Shown: one piece after another, positions 50,145 through 58,984 of the stretch
How the letters are laid out: each line of letters starts with the position of its first letter
Position numbering within the stretch: position 1 is the stretch's first letter
From: Pistricoccus aurantiacus
GTDB taxonomy: Bacteria > Pseudomonadota > Gammaproteobacteria > Pseudomonadales > Halomonadaceae
NCBI RefSeq assembly: GCF_007954585.1
Contig: NZ_CP042382.1
Location: 1,426,001 to 1,490,000, forward strand
Direction of reading: 5' to 3'
DNA: 64,000 nucleotides
Translations under genes and position numbers: made by a program
The notes under the pieces: generated by a model
Databases searched by the model: none
What the model saw: only the letters and a program-made list of their open reading frames with translations
What the model was told of the DNA's origin: nothing

Positions 50145-50158
50145 GCGGGGGTGACCAT
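50145..50158 (-). repeat. Right inverted repeat of the IS element
   Basis: GCGGGGGTGACCAT on the plus strand, exact reverse complement of the left repeat at 48816-48829. Confidence 0.88.
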
Positions 50159-50315
50159 AGATTTTTGTCTAGGCCCCGTGTCCACGCATCCATACCGTAG
50201 AATCCGACTCCCTACCTTATCTTTACAAAGTGGTTCTGGAAGAGATTGATCTGATCGATGTTGAGATGTTCGAATTCGTTTCCTCGCTTCGGATAGCCTG
50301 TCTCGGTACTTCGCT

Positions 50316-52079
50316 TCACTCTACGGGTGCTGCCGAGCCGGTGGTCGCGCTTGCCCGCCGCAACGCTTTCGATCGCTGCAGATCCCACCAGGCAAACACG
50401 AAGTAGATGAGGGTGCACCAAATAGTGATGTCGTAGAAGACTTCGCGGTTCACGTAGTATTCGTAGAGGTCCGGGCTATTGAAGAGCACGCGCCACGCCA
50501 GTACCGCCGGCACCAGAAGCCCGATAACGATCCAGATCGCGCGGATGCCCTTGGTCAGCATCGAAGTGTCCTTGACGTGCTCATAGCTCTCCGTCCGCGC
50601 CAGTTCGGCGTGGTATTCCTCGACCCGTCGATGGAAGTCGGCCTCGCGCTTCTCGGCCTCGGGGTAGCTTTTGTCGGCACCGGCTCGCTTGGCCAGGATG
50701 GTGTAGCAGACGATGGAAATGACCCAGGTCGGCAGGAAGAGATAGACGAACGGTATGAGGTTGGTGAAGTTCAACCCAAAGCCGAACACAAGACAGATAC
50801 CCCAGGTGATCAGCGCCGGCATGTTGTCCTTGACGCCCTTGAGCCGGTGCCAGTTGGTTTTCATGCCCATGCGGGGGAAGATGTGTTGCTCAGCGAAAAC
50901 GATACCGCCGATGGGTACAAGAACAAGTCCCGCGTAGGCAAGAATTGGCAGGATGCTGCGGTAGATGAACGGGAAACAGCTTCCGATCACGACCACGGCC
51001 CCGACGACAAGCGTTACCTTTTGGCGTGCGACGTTCGGGAATACGGCCTGGGCTGCAAGACCGGCGCGATAGAGGTTGGGGTTGGCCGTTGTCCATCCTG
51101 CGATGATGACAATCACAAAACCGGTGGCGCCAAGCGCGTAGTAGGCAACATCCCCGGGCGAAACAACAGCGACACTTAATTTCATGATCGACGCCGTCGC
51201 CGCCCCCATCAGTGCCGCTGAAATCCAGGCGATGTAGTGGCCGAACATCATACCGGTTGCGGTACAAAGGCCGTAGATCGGTTTCTTGGCGTAACGCAGC
51301 AGCGCCATGTCGACGAGACCGAAATGCGCAAAGGTGTTCGCTGCCCAGGCGAAGCCGATCACTTCCAACAATCCGATCCCGGGTTCCCCTTCAGCATTGA
51401 TGCCGGTAAACACGGTCGCTCCCGCCAAATTCACGAAATCCGAGAAACTTGCAAGCGTCGTGTAACCGGTCAGCGTTTCGTTTAACGCAGGGATCAACAC
51501 CATGCCGCCGGCCGTGAACATCACCATTAGCCAGGGTGTGCATATGGTGGCAAATTCGGCCACCACTTTGAAACCGTAATAGGCCACAAGCACAGCGATC
51601 ACGCTTGCCGAAGCGGCAATGAGCGCGAAGTAGGCGTTGCTGGGATAGGGATAGATCTGGGGAGGAATATCGAAAAGTACCCGAACCGCTGTCGCCGATA
51701 CGGTGATCATGGCGGCGGAAATGGCCACGAAGATGAGTACGTTTGCGCCGTTGTAGAGCCGCGAAAACTTTTCCCCCATGTTTTTATCGAGATAAGTGTA
51801 GAGGCTCAACCTCGTCTTGACCGCGATCGGCGCAGTGATGAGCCAGAAGCTCAGCACGGCAAGCGTATTGCCGATGAGCAGCCCGAGCAAGATGTCGTGG
51901 ATTGTCGCGCCCATGGCCACGAAGGCGGCGCCAATGACGAATTCCGTAGCAGCAACGTGTTCGGCACCATAGAGGCCGAGAAAGTGACTTGGGCCGTGCG
52001 TTCGGTGCTCTGGAACCGGTAGTAGTTCGTCGTCCATTTCCGATATTGATTGGGTATGTTCACCGGCTGTATCGGTCAT
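50316..52079 (-). CDS. NCS1-family nucleobase:cation symporter-like permease
   Basis: A 587-residue membrane protein from ATG 52079 (MTDTAGEHTQSISEMDDELL), where GGGAGG lies seven bases upstream; the frame continues upstream to 52145 without a better start. About twelve hydrophobic segments follow an acidic N-terminal tail. Motifs include GLYGAEHVAATEFVIGAAFV near the first helix and GWTTANPNLYRAGLAAQAVFP in the middle, typical of NCS1 cytosine/purine/allantoin-type carriers. A charged cytoplasmic segment (EKREADFHRRVEEYHAEL) precedes the last two helices. Substrate unknown. No nucleobase catabolic genes are adjacent. It lies downstream of an orphan binding protein gene on the same strand. 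Confidence 0.85.
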   Translation of the reverse strand: MTDTAGEHTQSISEMDDELLPVPEHRTHGPSHFLGLYGAEHVAATEFVIGAAFVAMGATIHDILLGLLIGNTLAVLSFWLITAPIAVKTRLSLYTYLDKNMGEKFSRLYNGANVLIFVAISAAMITVSATAVRVLFDIPPQIYPYPSNAYFALIAASASVIAVLVAYYGFKVVAEFATICTPWLMVMFTAGGMVLIPALNETLTGYTTLASFSDFVNLAGATVFTGINAEGEPGIGLLEVIGFAWAANTFAHFGLVDMALLRYAKKPIYGLCTATGMMFGHYIAWISAALMGAATASIMKLSVAVVSPGDVAYYALGATGFVIVIIAGWTTANPNLYRAGLAAQAVFPNVARQKVTLVVGAVVVIGSCFPFIYRSILPILAYAGLVLVPIGGIVFAEQHIFPRMGMKTNWHRLKGVKDNMPALITWGICLVFGFGLNFTNLIPFVYLFLPTWVISIVCYTILAKRAGADKSYPEAEKREADFHRRVEEYHAELARTESYEHVKDTSMLTKGIRAIWIVIGLLVPAVLAWRVLFNSPDLYEYYVNREVFYDITIWCTLIYFVFAWWDLQRSKALRRASATTGSAAPVE

Positions 52080-52169
52080 ATCATCCTCCCGGTTACTGTT
52101 CTTCCATCCCTTATCGCAAGATGCCGGCAATCGTGCGTCCAACATCGGTCATCGCTGTTCACTCGCACG

Positions 52170-53510
52170 TTATTTGTCTGTTATGAAGCGTGCGCGTTCG
52201 ATCACCTTGCCCGTGACCCATTGCGCATTTTTCAGCGCTTCGCCGGTAGAGATTTCACCCGAAAGCGCCTGGGAGAACTGGGTGCCCACCGCCGTCGCCA
52301 TAGCCGGGAATTCCGGGATCGCGACATACTGAATCCCGGAGTAGGGAACCTCCTCCACCGTCGGATGGGCAGTATCCGCCGACTCGATCGACGACAGCAC
52401 CATCCCGGCAAACGGTGCGGCGTCGAGATAATCAGAATTCTCGTAAAGGGATTTGCGGGTGCCAGGCGGAACGTTCGCCCAACCCACCTTCTCGGCGACC
52501 GTTTCGGCGTATTGTCGTGAGGTGGCCCAGGCCACGAAGTTCTTGGCGGCTTCCAAATGCTCCGAGCCCTTGGATACTGCCAGTGCCCAAGCCCAAAGCC
52601 AGTTGCTCCGCTTGCCAAGGCCCCGATCCGGCGCTAGCGCGAACCCGACCTTGTCAGCGACAGTCGATGCTTCGGGATCGCTAATGGCCGATGCCGCGAC
52701 CGTCGCATCGATCCAGATCGCACATTTGCCCTCCTGGAAGAGAGCGAGCATATCGGAATAGTCCTTCGAGGCAGCGTCCGGGGGTCCGAAGTCCGACATC
52801 AGCTTGACGTAGTCGTTGACCGTGCTGCCCCAGGCCTCGCTATCGAACTGGGGCTTCCAGTTCATGTCGAACCAGCGCGCGCCATAGGATACCGCCATGG
52901 CCGTGATCAGAGCGATGTTTTCGCCCCATCCCGGCTTGCCCCGCAGGCAGATGCCGTAAACGTCGTCGTTCTGTTCGCTGATCGTGGAGGCAGCCGTCCG
53001 AATGAAGTCCCAGGTGGGCGCGTCGGGCATTTCGAGGTCGGCATTCTCGAACAGGTCGGTCCGATACATCGTGAACGACGATTCACCGTAGAACGGCGCC
53101 GCGTAAAGCTCCCCGTCGAACGTCAGGGCATTCCTGATCGGCGACAGGAGATCGTCGATTTCGTAGTCGGCGGATAGGGTATCGAGAGGCGACAGCCATC
53201 CCCGTTCTGCCCAGATCGGTGCTTCGTAGAGACCGATCGTGACGATGTCAAACCGTCCGCCCCCGGTGGCGATATCGGTGACTACCCGTTGGCGCAGCAT
53301 GTTCTCATCGAGAACCACCCACTCCAGCTCGATGTCCGGATTATCAGAAACGAAGCTGTCAGATAGCCTCTGCATCCGCTCCATATCAGGATTGTCGACC
53401 GTGGCAATGGTCAGCGTCGTCTGCGCACCGGCTGGAATTGCAACGACCAGCAGCAAGAAACTGGCGTCGATCAGGATTTTGCGTATCTTCACGACGCCCC
53501 CTATCCGCAT
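52170..53510 (-). CDS. Orphan ABC-type sugar/polyol solute-binding protein
   Basis: A 446-residue periplasmic binding protein with signal peptide (ILIDASFLLLVVAIPAGAQ) and family 1 features: RLSDSFVSDNPDIELEWVVL, YAAPFYGESSFTMYRTDLFE and WAWALAVSKGSEHLEAAKNF. It resembles sorbitol/mannitol-binding proteins such as SmoE. No ABC permease or ATPase gene lies nearby, so it is an orphan, perhaps the survivor of a deleted operon. An alternative GTG six codons after the ATG is possible; neither start has a strong ribosome binding site. Confidence 0.85.
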   Translation of the reverse strand: MRIGGVVKIRKILIDASFLLLVVAIPAGAQTTLTIATVDNPDMERMQRLSDSFVSDNPDIELEWVVLDENMLRQRVVTDIATGGGRFDIVTIGLYEAPIWAERGWLSPLDTLSADYEIDDLLSPIRNALTFDGELYAAPFYGESSFTMYRTDLFENADLEMPDAPTWDFIRTAASTISEQNDDVYGICLRGKPGWGENIALITAMAVSYGARWFDMNWKPQFDSEAWGSTVNDYVKLMSDFGPPDAASKDYSDMLALFQEGKCAIWIDATVAASAISDPEASTVADKVGFALAPDRGLGKRSNWLWAWALAVSKGSEHLEAAKNFVAWATSRQYAETVAEKVGWANVPPGTRKSLYENSDYLDAAPFAGMVLSSIESADTAHPTVEEVPYSGIQYVAIPEFPAMATAVGTQFSQALSGEISTGEALKNAQWVTGKVIERARFITDK

Positions 53511-53752
53511 CTCAGCGTGGTTTTGTCATAGTGCTTTTAGAGTGAAGTTGAGGGCAAGATGCCTGTCAATGTTTACGGCAGGCATAAGCAATGGAATGGA
53601 GTCCGCCCCGTCCTATACCGGCGCTAATGCGCCACACTGGAAATAAAAGGGCGGCTCTACCTGAATACCCCATGAAAATTACCCGAGTTGATATCGCTAA
53701 CAGTGCCTTTCAAAACCTTGAAAACAGCCTCAGCCATTCCTAGATTTTTGGT
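53511..53752. other. Intergenic region without recognisable gene
   Basis: About 240 bases upstream of the orphan binding protein. It should hold its promoter (minus strand). Short open frames here give no recognisable product. Confidence 0.5.
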
Positions 53753-53992
53753 ATGGCTAAAAAGATCCTATTCGATGAGCCCTGGTCCATTATTGCTGTC
53801 ACCACCGAAGCCGCGCGGCGGACGGCTCCAACCGCCACGCCCTGACAGGCATTCTGTTCGTTCTGCGCTTAGGCATCTTCTGGGAGATTTTGCCGCAGGA
53901 GCCGCCCGCACAACAGGCGCTGCCACTAGCCAACTGGTGCAGTCGACTTCTGAAAATTACGGAGGAGACGAAGTCCGAAAGTGGACTGTAAC
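53753..53992 (+). pseudogene. Frameshifted remnant of an IS5-family transposase N-terminus
   Basis: The start of an IS5-type transposase is spread over several frames. ATG 53753 begins MAKKILFDEPWSIIAV. A second frame reads LLLSPPKPRG. A third reads ALTGILFVLRLGIFWEILPQ near 53840-53900, matching the hallmark ALTGILFVLRTGIPWEDLPQE of the family. It ends in a stop near 53990. Only the N-terminal quarter is present, with at least two frameshifts, so it is dead. No inverted repeats were found. Confidence 0.78.
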
Positions 53993-54087
53993 AATTACCG
54001 CCTGAAGGTCGTCGAGCGTGAGCGACCATCGAGACCAAGTTCGTGAAGTTGGCACTGAAGTGTCACAAGCTGCTTTTCTTGCATGCA

Positions 54088-54129
54088 ATAAAAAAGAGGC
54101 AGGTCAGTAAGCTACTGACCAGCCTCTCT
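54088..54129 (-). terminator. Terminator (minus strand) downstream of the initiator tRNA region
   Basis: Read on the minus strand, AGAGGC-T-GGTCAGTA pairs with TACTGACC-T-GCCTCT around a short loop, followed by a run of T residues (A-run at 54088-54095 on the plus strand). It would end transcripts from the tRNA-fMet locus. Confidence 0.85.
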
Positions 54130-54130
54130 T

Positions 54131-54200
54131 AAATTTGGTAGCAGGGATCGCTGATGTTGAGACAAAGAGGGAACCGGTGACCTCGGGTTTATCGACCGCC
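54131..54200 (-). pseudogene. Decayed copy of the initiator tRNA
   Basis: On the minus strand this stretch contains ATAAACCCGAGGTCACCGGTTC, close to ATAACCCGAAGGTCATCGGTTC of the intact tRNA-fMet. An insert of about 21 bases follows, then GATCCCTGCTACCAAATTT, close to GGTCCCCGCTACCAAATTT at the end of the intact gene and its flank. The 5' acceptor arm and D-arm are missing, so no cloverleaf is possible. Confidence 0.72.
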
Positions 54201-54205
54201 CAAGC

Positions 54206-54236
54206 AAAACGACGCCTCAAAAGGCGCCGTTCTAAA
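54206..54236 (-). terminator. Hairpin directly downstream of tRNA-fMet (minus strand)
   Basis: On the minus strand CGGCGCCT-TTTG-AGGCGTCG (one mismatch) is followed by TTTT. It lies between the intact tRNA and the decayed copy. Moderate strength. Confidence 0.6.
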
Positions 54237-54238
54237 TT

Positions 54239-54315
<77 letters not shown>

Positions 54316-54386
54316 TCAACGTGGGCGTATACTACCAGTTTCATTGGCGTTGTCAATGCCCCCTTTCACTTGTTGGAGCGATTTCC

Positions 54387-55049
54387 ATGCCGTTTACCGC
54401 GAATTTTCTTGATGGCGACGCTTTCGATCACGCCCTTGGCAAGATCGTCTGTGTCGGCCGCAACTACGCGGACCATGCCCGGGAACTGAACAATCCGGTG
54501 CCGAGCGAGCCGCTGCTGTTCATCAAACCCGCCACCGCGGCGGTGCCCCTCGATCAGCCGATCGACGTTGCCGGGCGCGGCGAGGTGCATTTCGAAACCG
54601 AGCTTGCGCTGCTGATCGGTGGGACGCTGACGGCGGCGTCGCCTCAGCAAGCGGAACAGGCGGTGGCAGGAATAGGGCTGGCCCTGGATCTGACCCTGCG
54701 GGCGGTCCAGTCGCGGCTCAAGGAAAAGGGTCAGCCCTGGGAAATCGCCAAGGGTTTCGACGGCGCCTGCCCGCTGTCGTCTTTTATTCGACTCAATGAG
54801 ATACCCGACTGGAAGGCATTGAGCTTTTCCCTGGATATCGACGGCGAGCGGCGCCAGCAGGGCAGCCCCAAGGACATGCTGTTTCCGATCCCGACACTGC
54901 TGGCGGAAATGAGCCGTCATTTCACCCTTGAACCCGGGGATGTGGTACTGACCGGCACCCCCGCTGGGGTGGGGCCGCTGATGCCGGGCAGCGAGCTGCA
55001 TTTTTCCCTGAGCGCAGGGCTGGAGCTGACCACCGTCGTGGCACCCTAG
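54387..55049 (+). CDS. Fumarylacetoacetate hydrolase-family protein (FAHD1/YcgM type)
   Basis: A 220-residue FAH-fold enzyme beginning MPFTANFLDGDAF at ATG 54387, with TTGGAGC nine bases upstream. Motifs are IVCVGRNYADHARELNNPVP, LLFIKPATA, the metal-ligand segment EVHFETELALLIG, and GDVVLTGTPAGVGPL. FAHD1-type proteins act as acylpyruvase or oxaloacetate decarboxylase. It lies next to tRNA-fMet and before a CoA-transferase, with 47 bases between, so the two may share a transcript. Confidence 0.9.
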   Translation: MPFTANFLDGDAFDHALGKIVCVGRNYADHARELNNPVPSEPLLFIKPATAAVPLDQPIDVAGRGEVHFETELALLIGGTLTAASPQQAEQAVAGIGLALDLTLRAVQSRLKEKGQPWEIAKGFDGACPLSSFIRLNEIPDWKALSFSLDIDGERRQQGSPKDMLFPIPTLLAEMSRHFTLEPGDVVLTGTPAGVGPLMPGSELHFSLSAGLELTTVVAP

Positions 55050-55096
55050 GGCGCAGCCTGTGCTACGTTGACGAGACAGCCATCAAGGACGCCGCC

Positions 55097-57070
55097 ATGC
55101 CTCGCCAGACTCATCCGCTGCTTTCCCACCGTCCTTTTACCGAGAAGGGCAAGGTTGTCTCCGCTCGTGAGGCGGTAAATCTGATCCGCGACGGCGATGC
55201 CCTGGCTACCGGTGGCTTTGTCGGCATCGGTTTCGCCGAGCACCTGGCAGTGGCCTTGGAGCAGCGCTTTCTCAAGACCGGCCAGCCCCGGGACCTGACC
55301 CTGATGTACGCCGCCGGTCAAGGAGATGGCAAGAGTCGGGGGCTCAACCACCTGGGCCACGAGGGGCTGGTCGCCAAGGTGATCGGCGGCCACTGGGGAC
55401 TGGTGCCGAAGCTGCAGAAGCTCGCCGTCGAGGGTCGCATTCAGGCCTGGAACTTGCCCCAGGGGGTGATCTCGCACCTGTTTCGCGATATCGCCGCCGG
55501 CAAGCCCGGCACCCTCAGCCGGGTGGGACTCGGTACCTTCGTCGATCCTCGCCTGGATGGCGGCCGGATCAATGACGCGACCCGGGAGGAGATCGTCAGG
55601 CTCCTGCCCATCGACGGCGAGGAGTACCTGTTCTATAAAGCCCAGTCCTTGCAGGTGGCTTTTTTGCGCGGCACCACCGCGGATACGCTCGGCAACGTCA
55701 CCATGGAGCACGAGGCGCTGGTGTTGGAGTCCCTGGCCATCGCCACGGCGGTGCACAACTGCGGCGGGGTTGTAATCGTTCAGGTGGAGCGCCTGGCGGA
55801 GCGCGCCACCTTGCACCCCAAGGACGTCAAAATTCCCGGGGTGCTGGTGGACTGCGTGGTGATCTGCGACGACCCGGAACACCACTGGCAGACCTTCAGC
55901 ACTCGTTACAATCCGGCCTATTCCGGGGAGATCAAGGCGCCCATGGCGACCCTGGAGCCGATGCCGCTCTCCGCGCGCAAGATCATCGCCCGACGGGCGG
56001 CCTTCGAGCTGCGCCCCAACGCCGTGGTCAACCTGGGCATCGGCATGCCGGAAGGGGTCGGCCCGGTGGCCAGCGAGGAGCGTGTGCTGGAACTTCTGAC
56101 CCTGACCGCGGAGCCCGGGGTGATTGGCGGCCTGCCAGCCAGCGGGCTGGATTTCGGCGCCGCCCTGAACACCCAGGCGATCATCGATCAGCCGGCCCAG
56201 TTCGATTTCTACGACGGCGGGGGCCTGGATATCGCCTTCCTGGGCATGGCCCAGGTCGACGGCGAGGGCAACGTCAACGTCTCCAAGTTCGGCTCGCGGC
56301 TGGCCGGCGCCGGCGGCTTCATCAACATCAGCCAACGCGCGCGCAAGGTGGTGTTCATGGGCACCTTCCTGGCGGCCCAGGGGGAACTCGCGGTTGCTGA
56401 TGGCCGTTTGAAGCTCGCCGAGGGCGGTCTCGCCAAGTTCGTCGAGGGAGTCGAGCATCGTACTTTCAGTGGCCCTCTGGCAATCCAGGAGCAGCGTGAC
56501 GTGCTCTACGTCACGGAACGCTGCGTCTTCCAGTTGACCGCCCAGGGCGTCACCCTCATCGAGCTCGCCCCGGGGGTGGATCTCGACCGAGACGTGCTGG
56601 CTCTGATGAACTTCACTCCCGCCATGCCCGCACCGCCGAGCGCGATGGATGGCCGCATCTTCCTCGATCATCCCATGGGGCTGCGCGACGATCTGCTGAG
56701 CCGCCCCCTGGAGCAACGCTTCACCTTCGATGCCGCGGAGGAAATCTTCTTCGTCGACTTCGAAAATCTGCGTATCAAGTCCCAGGCGGACATCGATGCC
56801 ATCCGTCATGCGGCGGAGAGTCGGCTAGCACCGCTGGGACGGCGAGTCTATGCCGTCGTCAACTACGACAACTTCCGTATCGACGAGGATCTGCTGGAAA
56901 CCTACACGGCCATGGTCAGCTACCTGGAAGAGCACTACTACAGCCGGGTCACGCGCTATACCACCAGCGGCTTCCTGCGCATGAAGCTCGGCGACGCCCT
57001 GGAACAGCGCGCGCTGTCGCCGCATATCTATGACAACGCAGAAGAAGCCCGGGAGCATCTGAAGCCCTAG
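55097..57070 (+). CDS. Fused acyl-CoA:acetate/3-ketoacid CoA-transferase with C-terminal extension
   Basis: A 657-residue class I CoA-transferase with alpha and beta halves fused. The first half starts near VVSAREAVNLIRDGDALATG. The catalytic glutamate is Glu339 in LTAEPGVIGGLPASGLDFGA. The layout is that of YdiF-type enzymes (about 530 residues), which move CoA between acyl-CoA and acetate. About 125 extra C-terminal residues (RRVYAVVNYDNFRIDEDLLE; YYSRVTRYTTSGFLRMKLGD) form a separate domain I cannot name. The true donor and acceptor acids are unknown. Confidence 0.88.
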   Translation: MPRQTHPLLSHRPFTEKGKVVSAREAVNLIRDGDALATGGFVGIGFAEHLAVALEQRFLKTGQPRDLTLMYAAGQGDGKSRGLNHLGHEGLVAKVIGGHWGLVPKLQKLAVEGRIQAWNLPQGVISHLFRDIAAGKPGTLSRVGLGTFVDPRLDGGRINDATREEIVRLLPIDGEEYLFYKAQSLQVAFLRGTTADTLGNVTMEHEALVLESLAIATAVHNCGGVVIVQVERLAERATLHPKDVKIPGVLVDCVVICDDPEHHWQTFSTRYNPAYSGEIKAPMATLEPMPLSARKIIARRAAFELRPNAVVNLGIGMPEGVGPVASEERVLELLTLTAEPGVIGGLPASGLDFGAALNTQAIIDQPAQFDFYDGGGLDIAFLGMAQVDGEGNVNVSKFGSRLAGAGGFINISQRARKVVFMGTFLAAQGELAVADGRLKLAEGGLAKFVEGVEHRTFSGPLAIQEQRDVLYVTERCVFQLTAQGVTLIELAPGVDLDRDVLALMNFTPAMPAPPSAMDGRIFLDHPMGLRDDLLSRPLEQRFTFDAAEEIFFVDFENLRIKSQADIDAIRHAAESRLAPLGRRVYAVVNYDNFRIDEDLLETYTAMVSYLEEHYYSRVTRYTTSGFLRMKLGDALEQRALSPHIYDNAEEAREHLKP

Positions 57071-57082
57071 GCGAGTCGTGAC

Positions 57083-58984
57083 TTATTCCAGATAGGTATA
57101 GCCCTCGAGACCGGCGGAAAGATCGGCGAGAAAGGTATCCTGTTGGGTATGGGATAGATCGCTTTCCGCGAGCTGACGGGCCAGCCGCTCGCGCAGCTCC
57201 CGGGCGTCGAAGTTCACGTAGTGCAGTACCTGGGCGACGGTGTCGCCGTGTATCGGCGGGGAAAGCACCCAGTCACCGTCAGCGTTCAGGGCCACGTCGA
57301 TGGAGTCCGTGTCGCCGAATAGATTGTGCAGGTCGCCGAGGATTTCCTGATAGGCGCCCACCAGGAAGAAGCCCAGCAGCCGTGTACCGTCCTCAAAGTG
57401 CCATTCCGGCAGCGGCAGGGTGGTTTCGATGCCCTGGCCATCCACATAGCTGTCGATGCGCCCGTCGCTGTCGCAGGTGATGTCTTGAATCACTGCGCGG
57501 CGGGTGGGATCGCGGTCCAGGCCGGTGAGCGGCAGCACCGGAAAGATCTGCTGGATGCCCCAGATATCCGGCACCGACTGAAACAGGGAAAAATTCACGA
57601 ACAGTTTGTCCGCGAGCTTCTCCGCCAGCTCGTCGAGAATTTCCCGATGCGCGCGGTTTCGGGGATTCAACCGCTCCCGCAGACGACCGCAGGCGGCGAA
57701 ATACACCGCCTCGCCTTCCGCTCGGGCATCGATGCCTGCCAGCCCCAACACGAAGCGATCCTGCAGTTCCATCAGCGCCTGCACCAGGTCGTGGTAGGCC
57801 TCCACCAGTCCGCGGGCCTGGCCCGGGTCCGACAGTCGACGGTAGACCCGCCAAAGTTCGTCGATCTGGGCGTTTCCTTCGACCTCCGGCTGCGGTGCGG
57901 TTTCGCTGATGCGCTCCTCGCCGATCACGTTGGTGATCAAGACCGCGTGATGGGCGGTAAGCGCGCGACCGGACTCGCTGATCAAATGCGGATGCGGCAA
58001 GTCTTCACTGTCGCAGACCTGGTGAAAGGCGGCGACCACGTTGGTGGCGTATTCCTGCATGGAATAGTTGACCGAACACTCGTTGCGCGACCGGGTGCCC
58101 TCGTAGTCGATACCCAGGCCGCCGCCCACGTCCACATGATCGATGGGCGCGCCCAACTCCCGCAGGCTCTGATAAAAGCGCGCGCATTCTCGCAGGCCGC
58201 GCTGAATGTCGCGGATATTGGCGATCTGAGAGCCCAGATGAAAATGCACCAGCTGCAGGCTTTCCAGAGCGTCTGTTTCCTCGAGGCGTTTCACTACCGC
58301 GAGGATCTGGCCGGCGGTCAGGCCGAACTTGGATTTCTCGCCGCCGGTGTTCTGCCACTTGCCCTTGCCCACGGAGGCCAATCGCGCCCGCAGGCCGATG
58401 CGCGGCATGACGTTCAGATGCGCGGCTTCCTCGAGGATCAGCTCGAGTTCCGAGTGCTTCTCCACCACCAGATAGACCTGGTGGCCGAGCTTCTCGCCCA
58501 TCAGCGCCAGGCGCACGTATTCGCGGTCCTTGTAGCCGTTGCACACGATCAGCGATGGAGCGTCCGCGGAAAGCGCCAGCACCGCGAGCAGCTCCGGCTT
58601 GCTGCCGGCTTCCAGGCCGACTCTGCCTCGGCCGCGTTCCTGGGTGGCGAGAATTTCCTCCACCACTCGGCGCTGCTGATTGACCTTGATCGGATAGACC
58701 GCGGTATAGCCGCCGATATAATGATGTTCCTGCCGGGCGTGATCGAAGGCGGCACACAGCTGCTCGACACGATCATGGAGGATGTCCGTGAAGCGCACTA
58801 GCACCGGCAGGCGCAACCCCGTGGCCTGAAGGCGTTTTGCCAGCTCGCTAAGCGAGAGGCTGGGGCCTGGGATCTCGCTGCCCAGCGGGCGTACCAGGGC
58901 GTGGCCGGTATCGTCCACGTCGAAGTAGCCGCTGCCCCACTGGTCGATGTTGTAGGTGTGTCTAGCACGCTCCGCCGGGGTCAT
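57083..58984 (-). CDS. speA: Biosynthetic arginine decarboxylase
   Basis: A 633-residue fold-type III PLP enzyme that converts arginine to agmatine for polyamine synthesis. The PLP lysine is Lys100 in AVYPIKVNQQ. Other motifs are GLEAGSKPELLAVLAL, VHFHLGSQIANIRD, HVDVGGGLGIDYEG and the C-terminal ITCDSDGRIDSYVDGQG. Length fits the SpeA family. Its ATG overlaps the thrB stop by four bases, so translation is coupled to thrB. Confidence 0.95.
   Translation of the reverse strand: MTPAERARHTYNIDQWGSGYFDVDDTGHALVRPLGSEIPGPSLSLSELAKRLQATGLRLPVLVRFTDILHDRVEQLCAAFDHARQEHHYIGGYTAVYPIKVNQQRRVVEEILATQERGRGRVGLEAGSKPELLAVLALSADAPSLIVCNGYKDREYVRLALMGEKLGHQVYLVVEKHSELELILEEAAHLNVMPRIGLRARLASVGKGKWQNTGGEKSKFGLTAGQILAVVKRLEETDALESLQLVHFHLGSQIANIRDIQRGLRECARFYQSLRELGAPIDHVDVGGGLGIDYEGTRSRNECSVNYSMQEYATNVVAAFHQVCDSEDLPHPHLISESGRALTAHHAVLITNVIGEERISETAPQPEVEGNAQIDELWRVYRRLSDPGQARGLVEAYHDLVQALMELQDRFVLGLAGIDARAEGEAVYFAACGRLRERLNPRNRAHREILDELAEKLADKLFVNFSLFQSVPDIWGIQQIFPVLPLTGLDRDPTRRAVIQDITCDSDGRIDSYVDGQGIETTLPLPEWHFEDGTRLLGFFLVGAYQEILGDLHNLFGDTDSIDVALNADGDWVLSPPIHGDTVAQVLHYVNFDARELRERLARQLAESDLSHTQQDTFLADLSAGLEGYTYLE

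Larger units (their letters stand above)
48816..50158 (+). mobile_element. IS110-family (IS1111 group) insertion sequence with both inverted repeats
   Basis: A perfect 14-bp inverted repeat ATGGTCACCCCCGC (48816-48829) / GCGGGGGTGACCAT (50145-50158) brackets a transposase gene and a 238-base noncoding 3' region. IS1111-group elements have short subterminal inverted repeats, unlike the IS110 group proper. The real tips may lie a few bases outside. No target duplication is expected for this family and none is seen. The element is intact in reading frame and could still be active. Confidence 0.85.

Noticed and set aside
53688-54005. 105-residue plus-strand open frame as a new gene
   Set aside because: It is one frame of the broken IS5-type transposase; the family motifs jump between frames.
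55046-56809. 587-residue open frame on the minus strand
   Set aside because: Antisense shadow of the CoA-transferase gene.
57326-58801. 491-residue open frame on the plus strand
   Set aside because: Antisense shadow of speA, which has full motif support.
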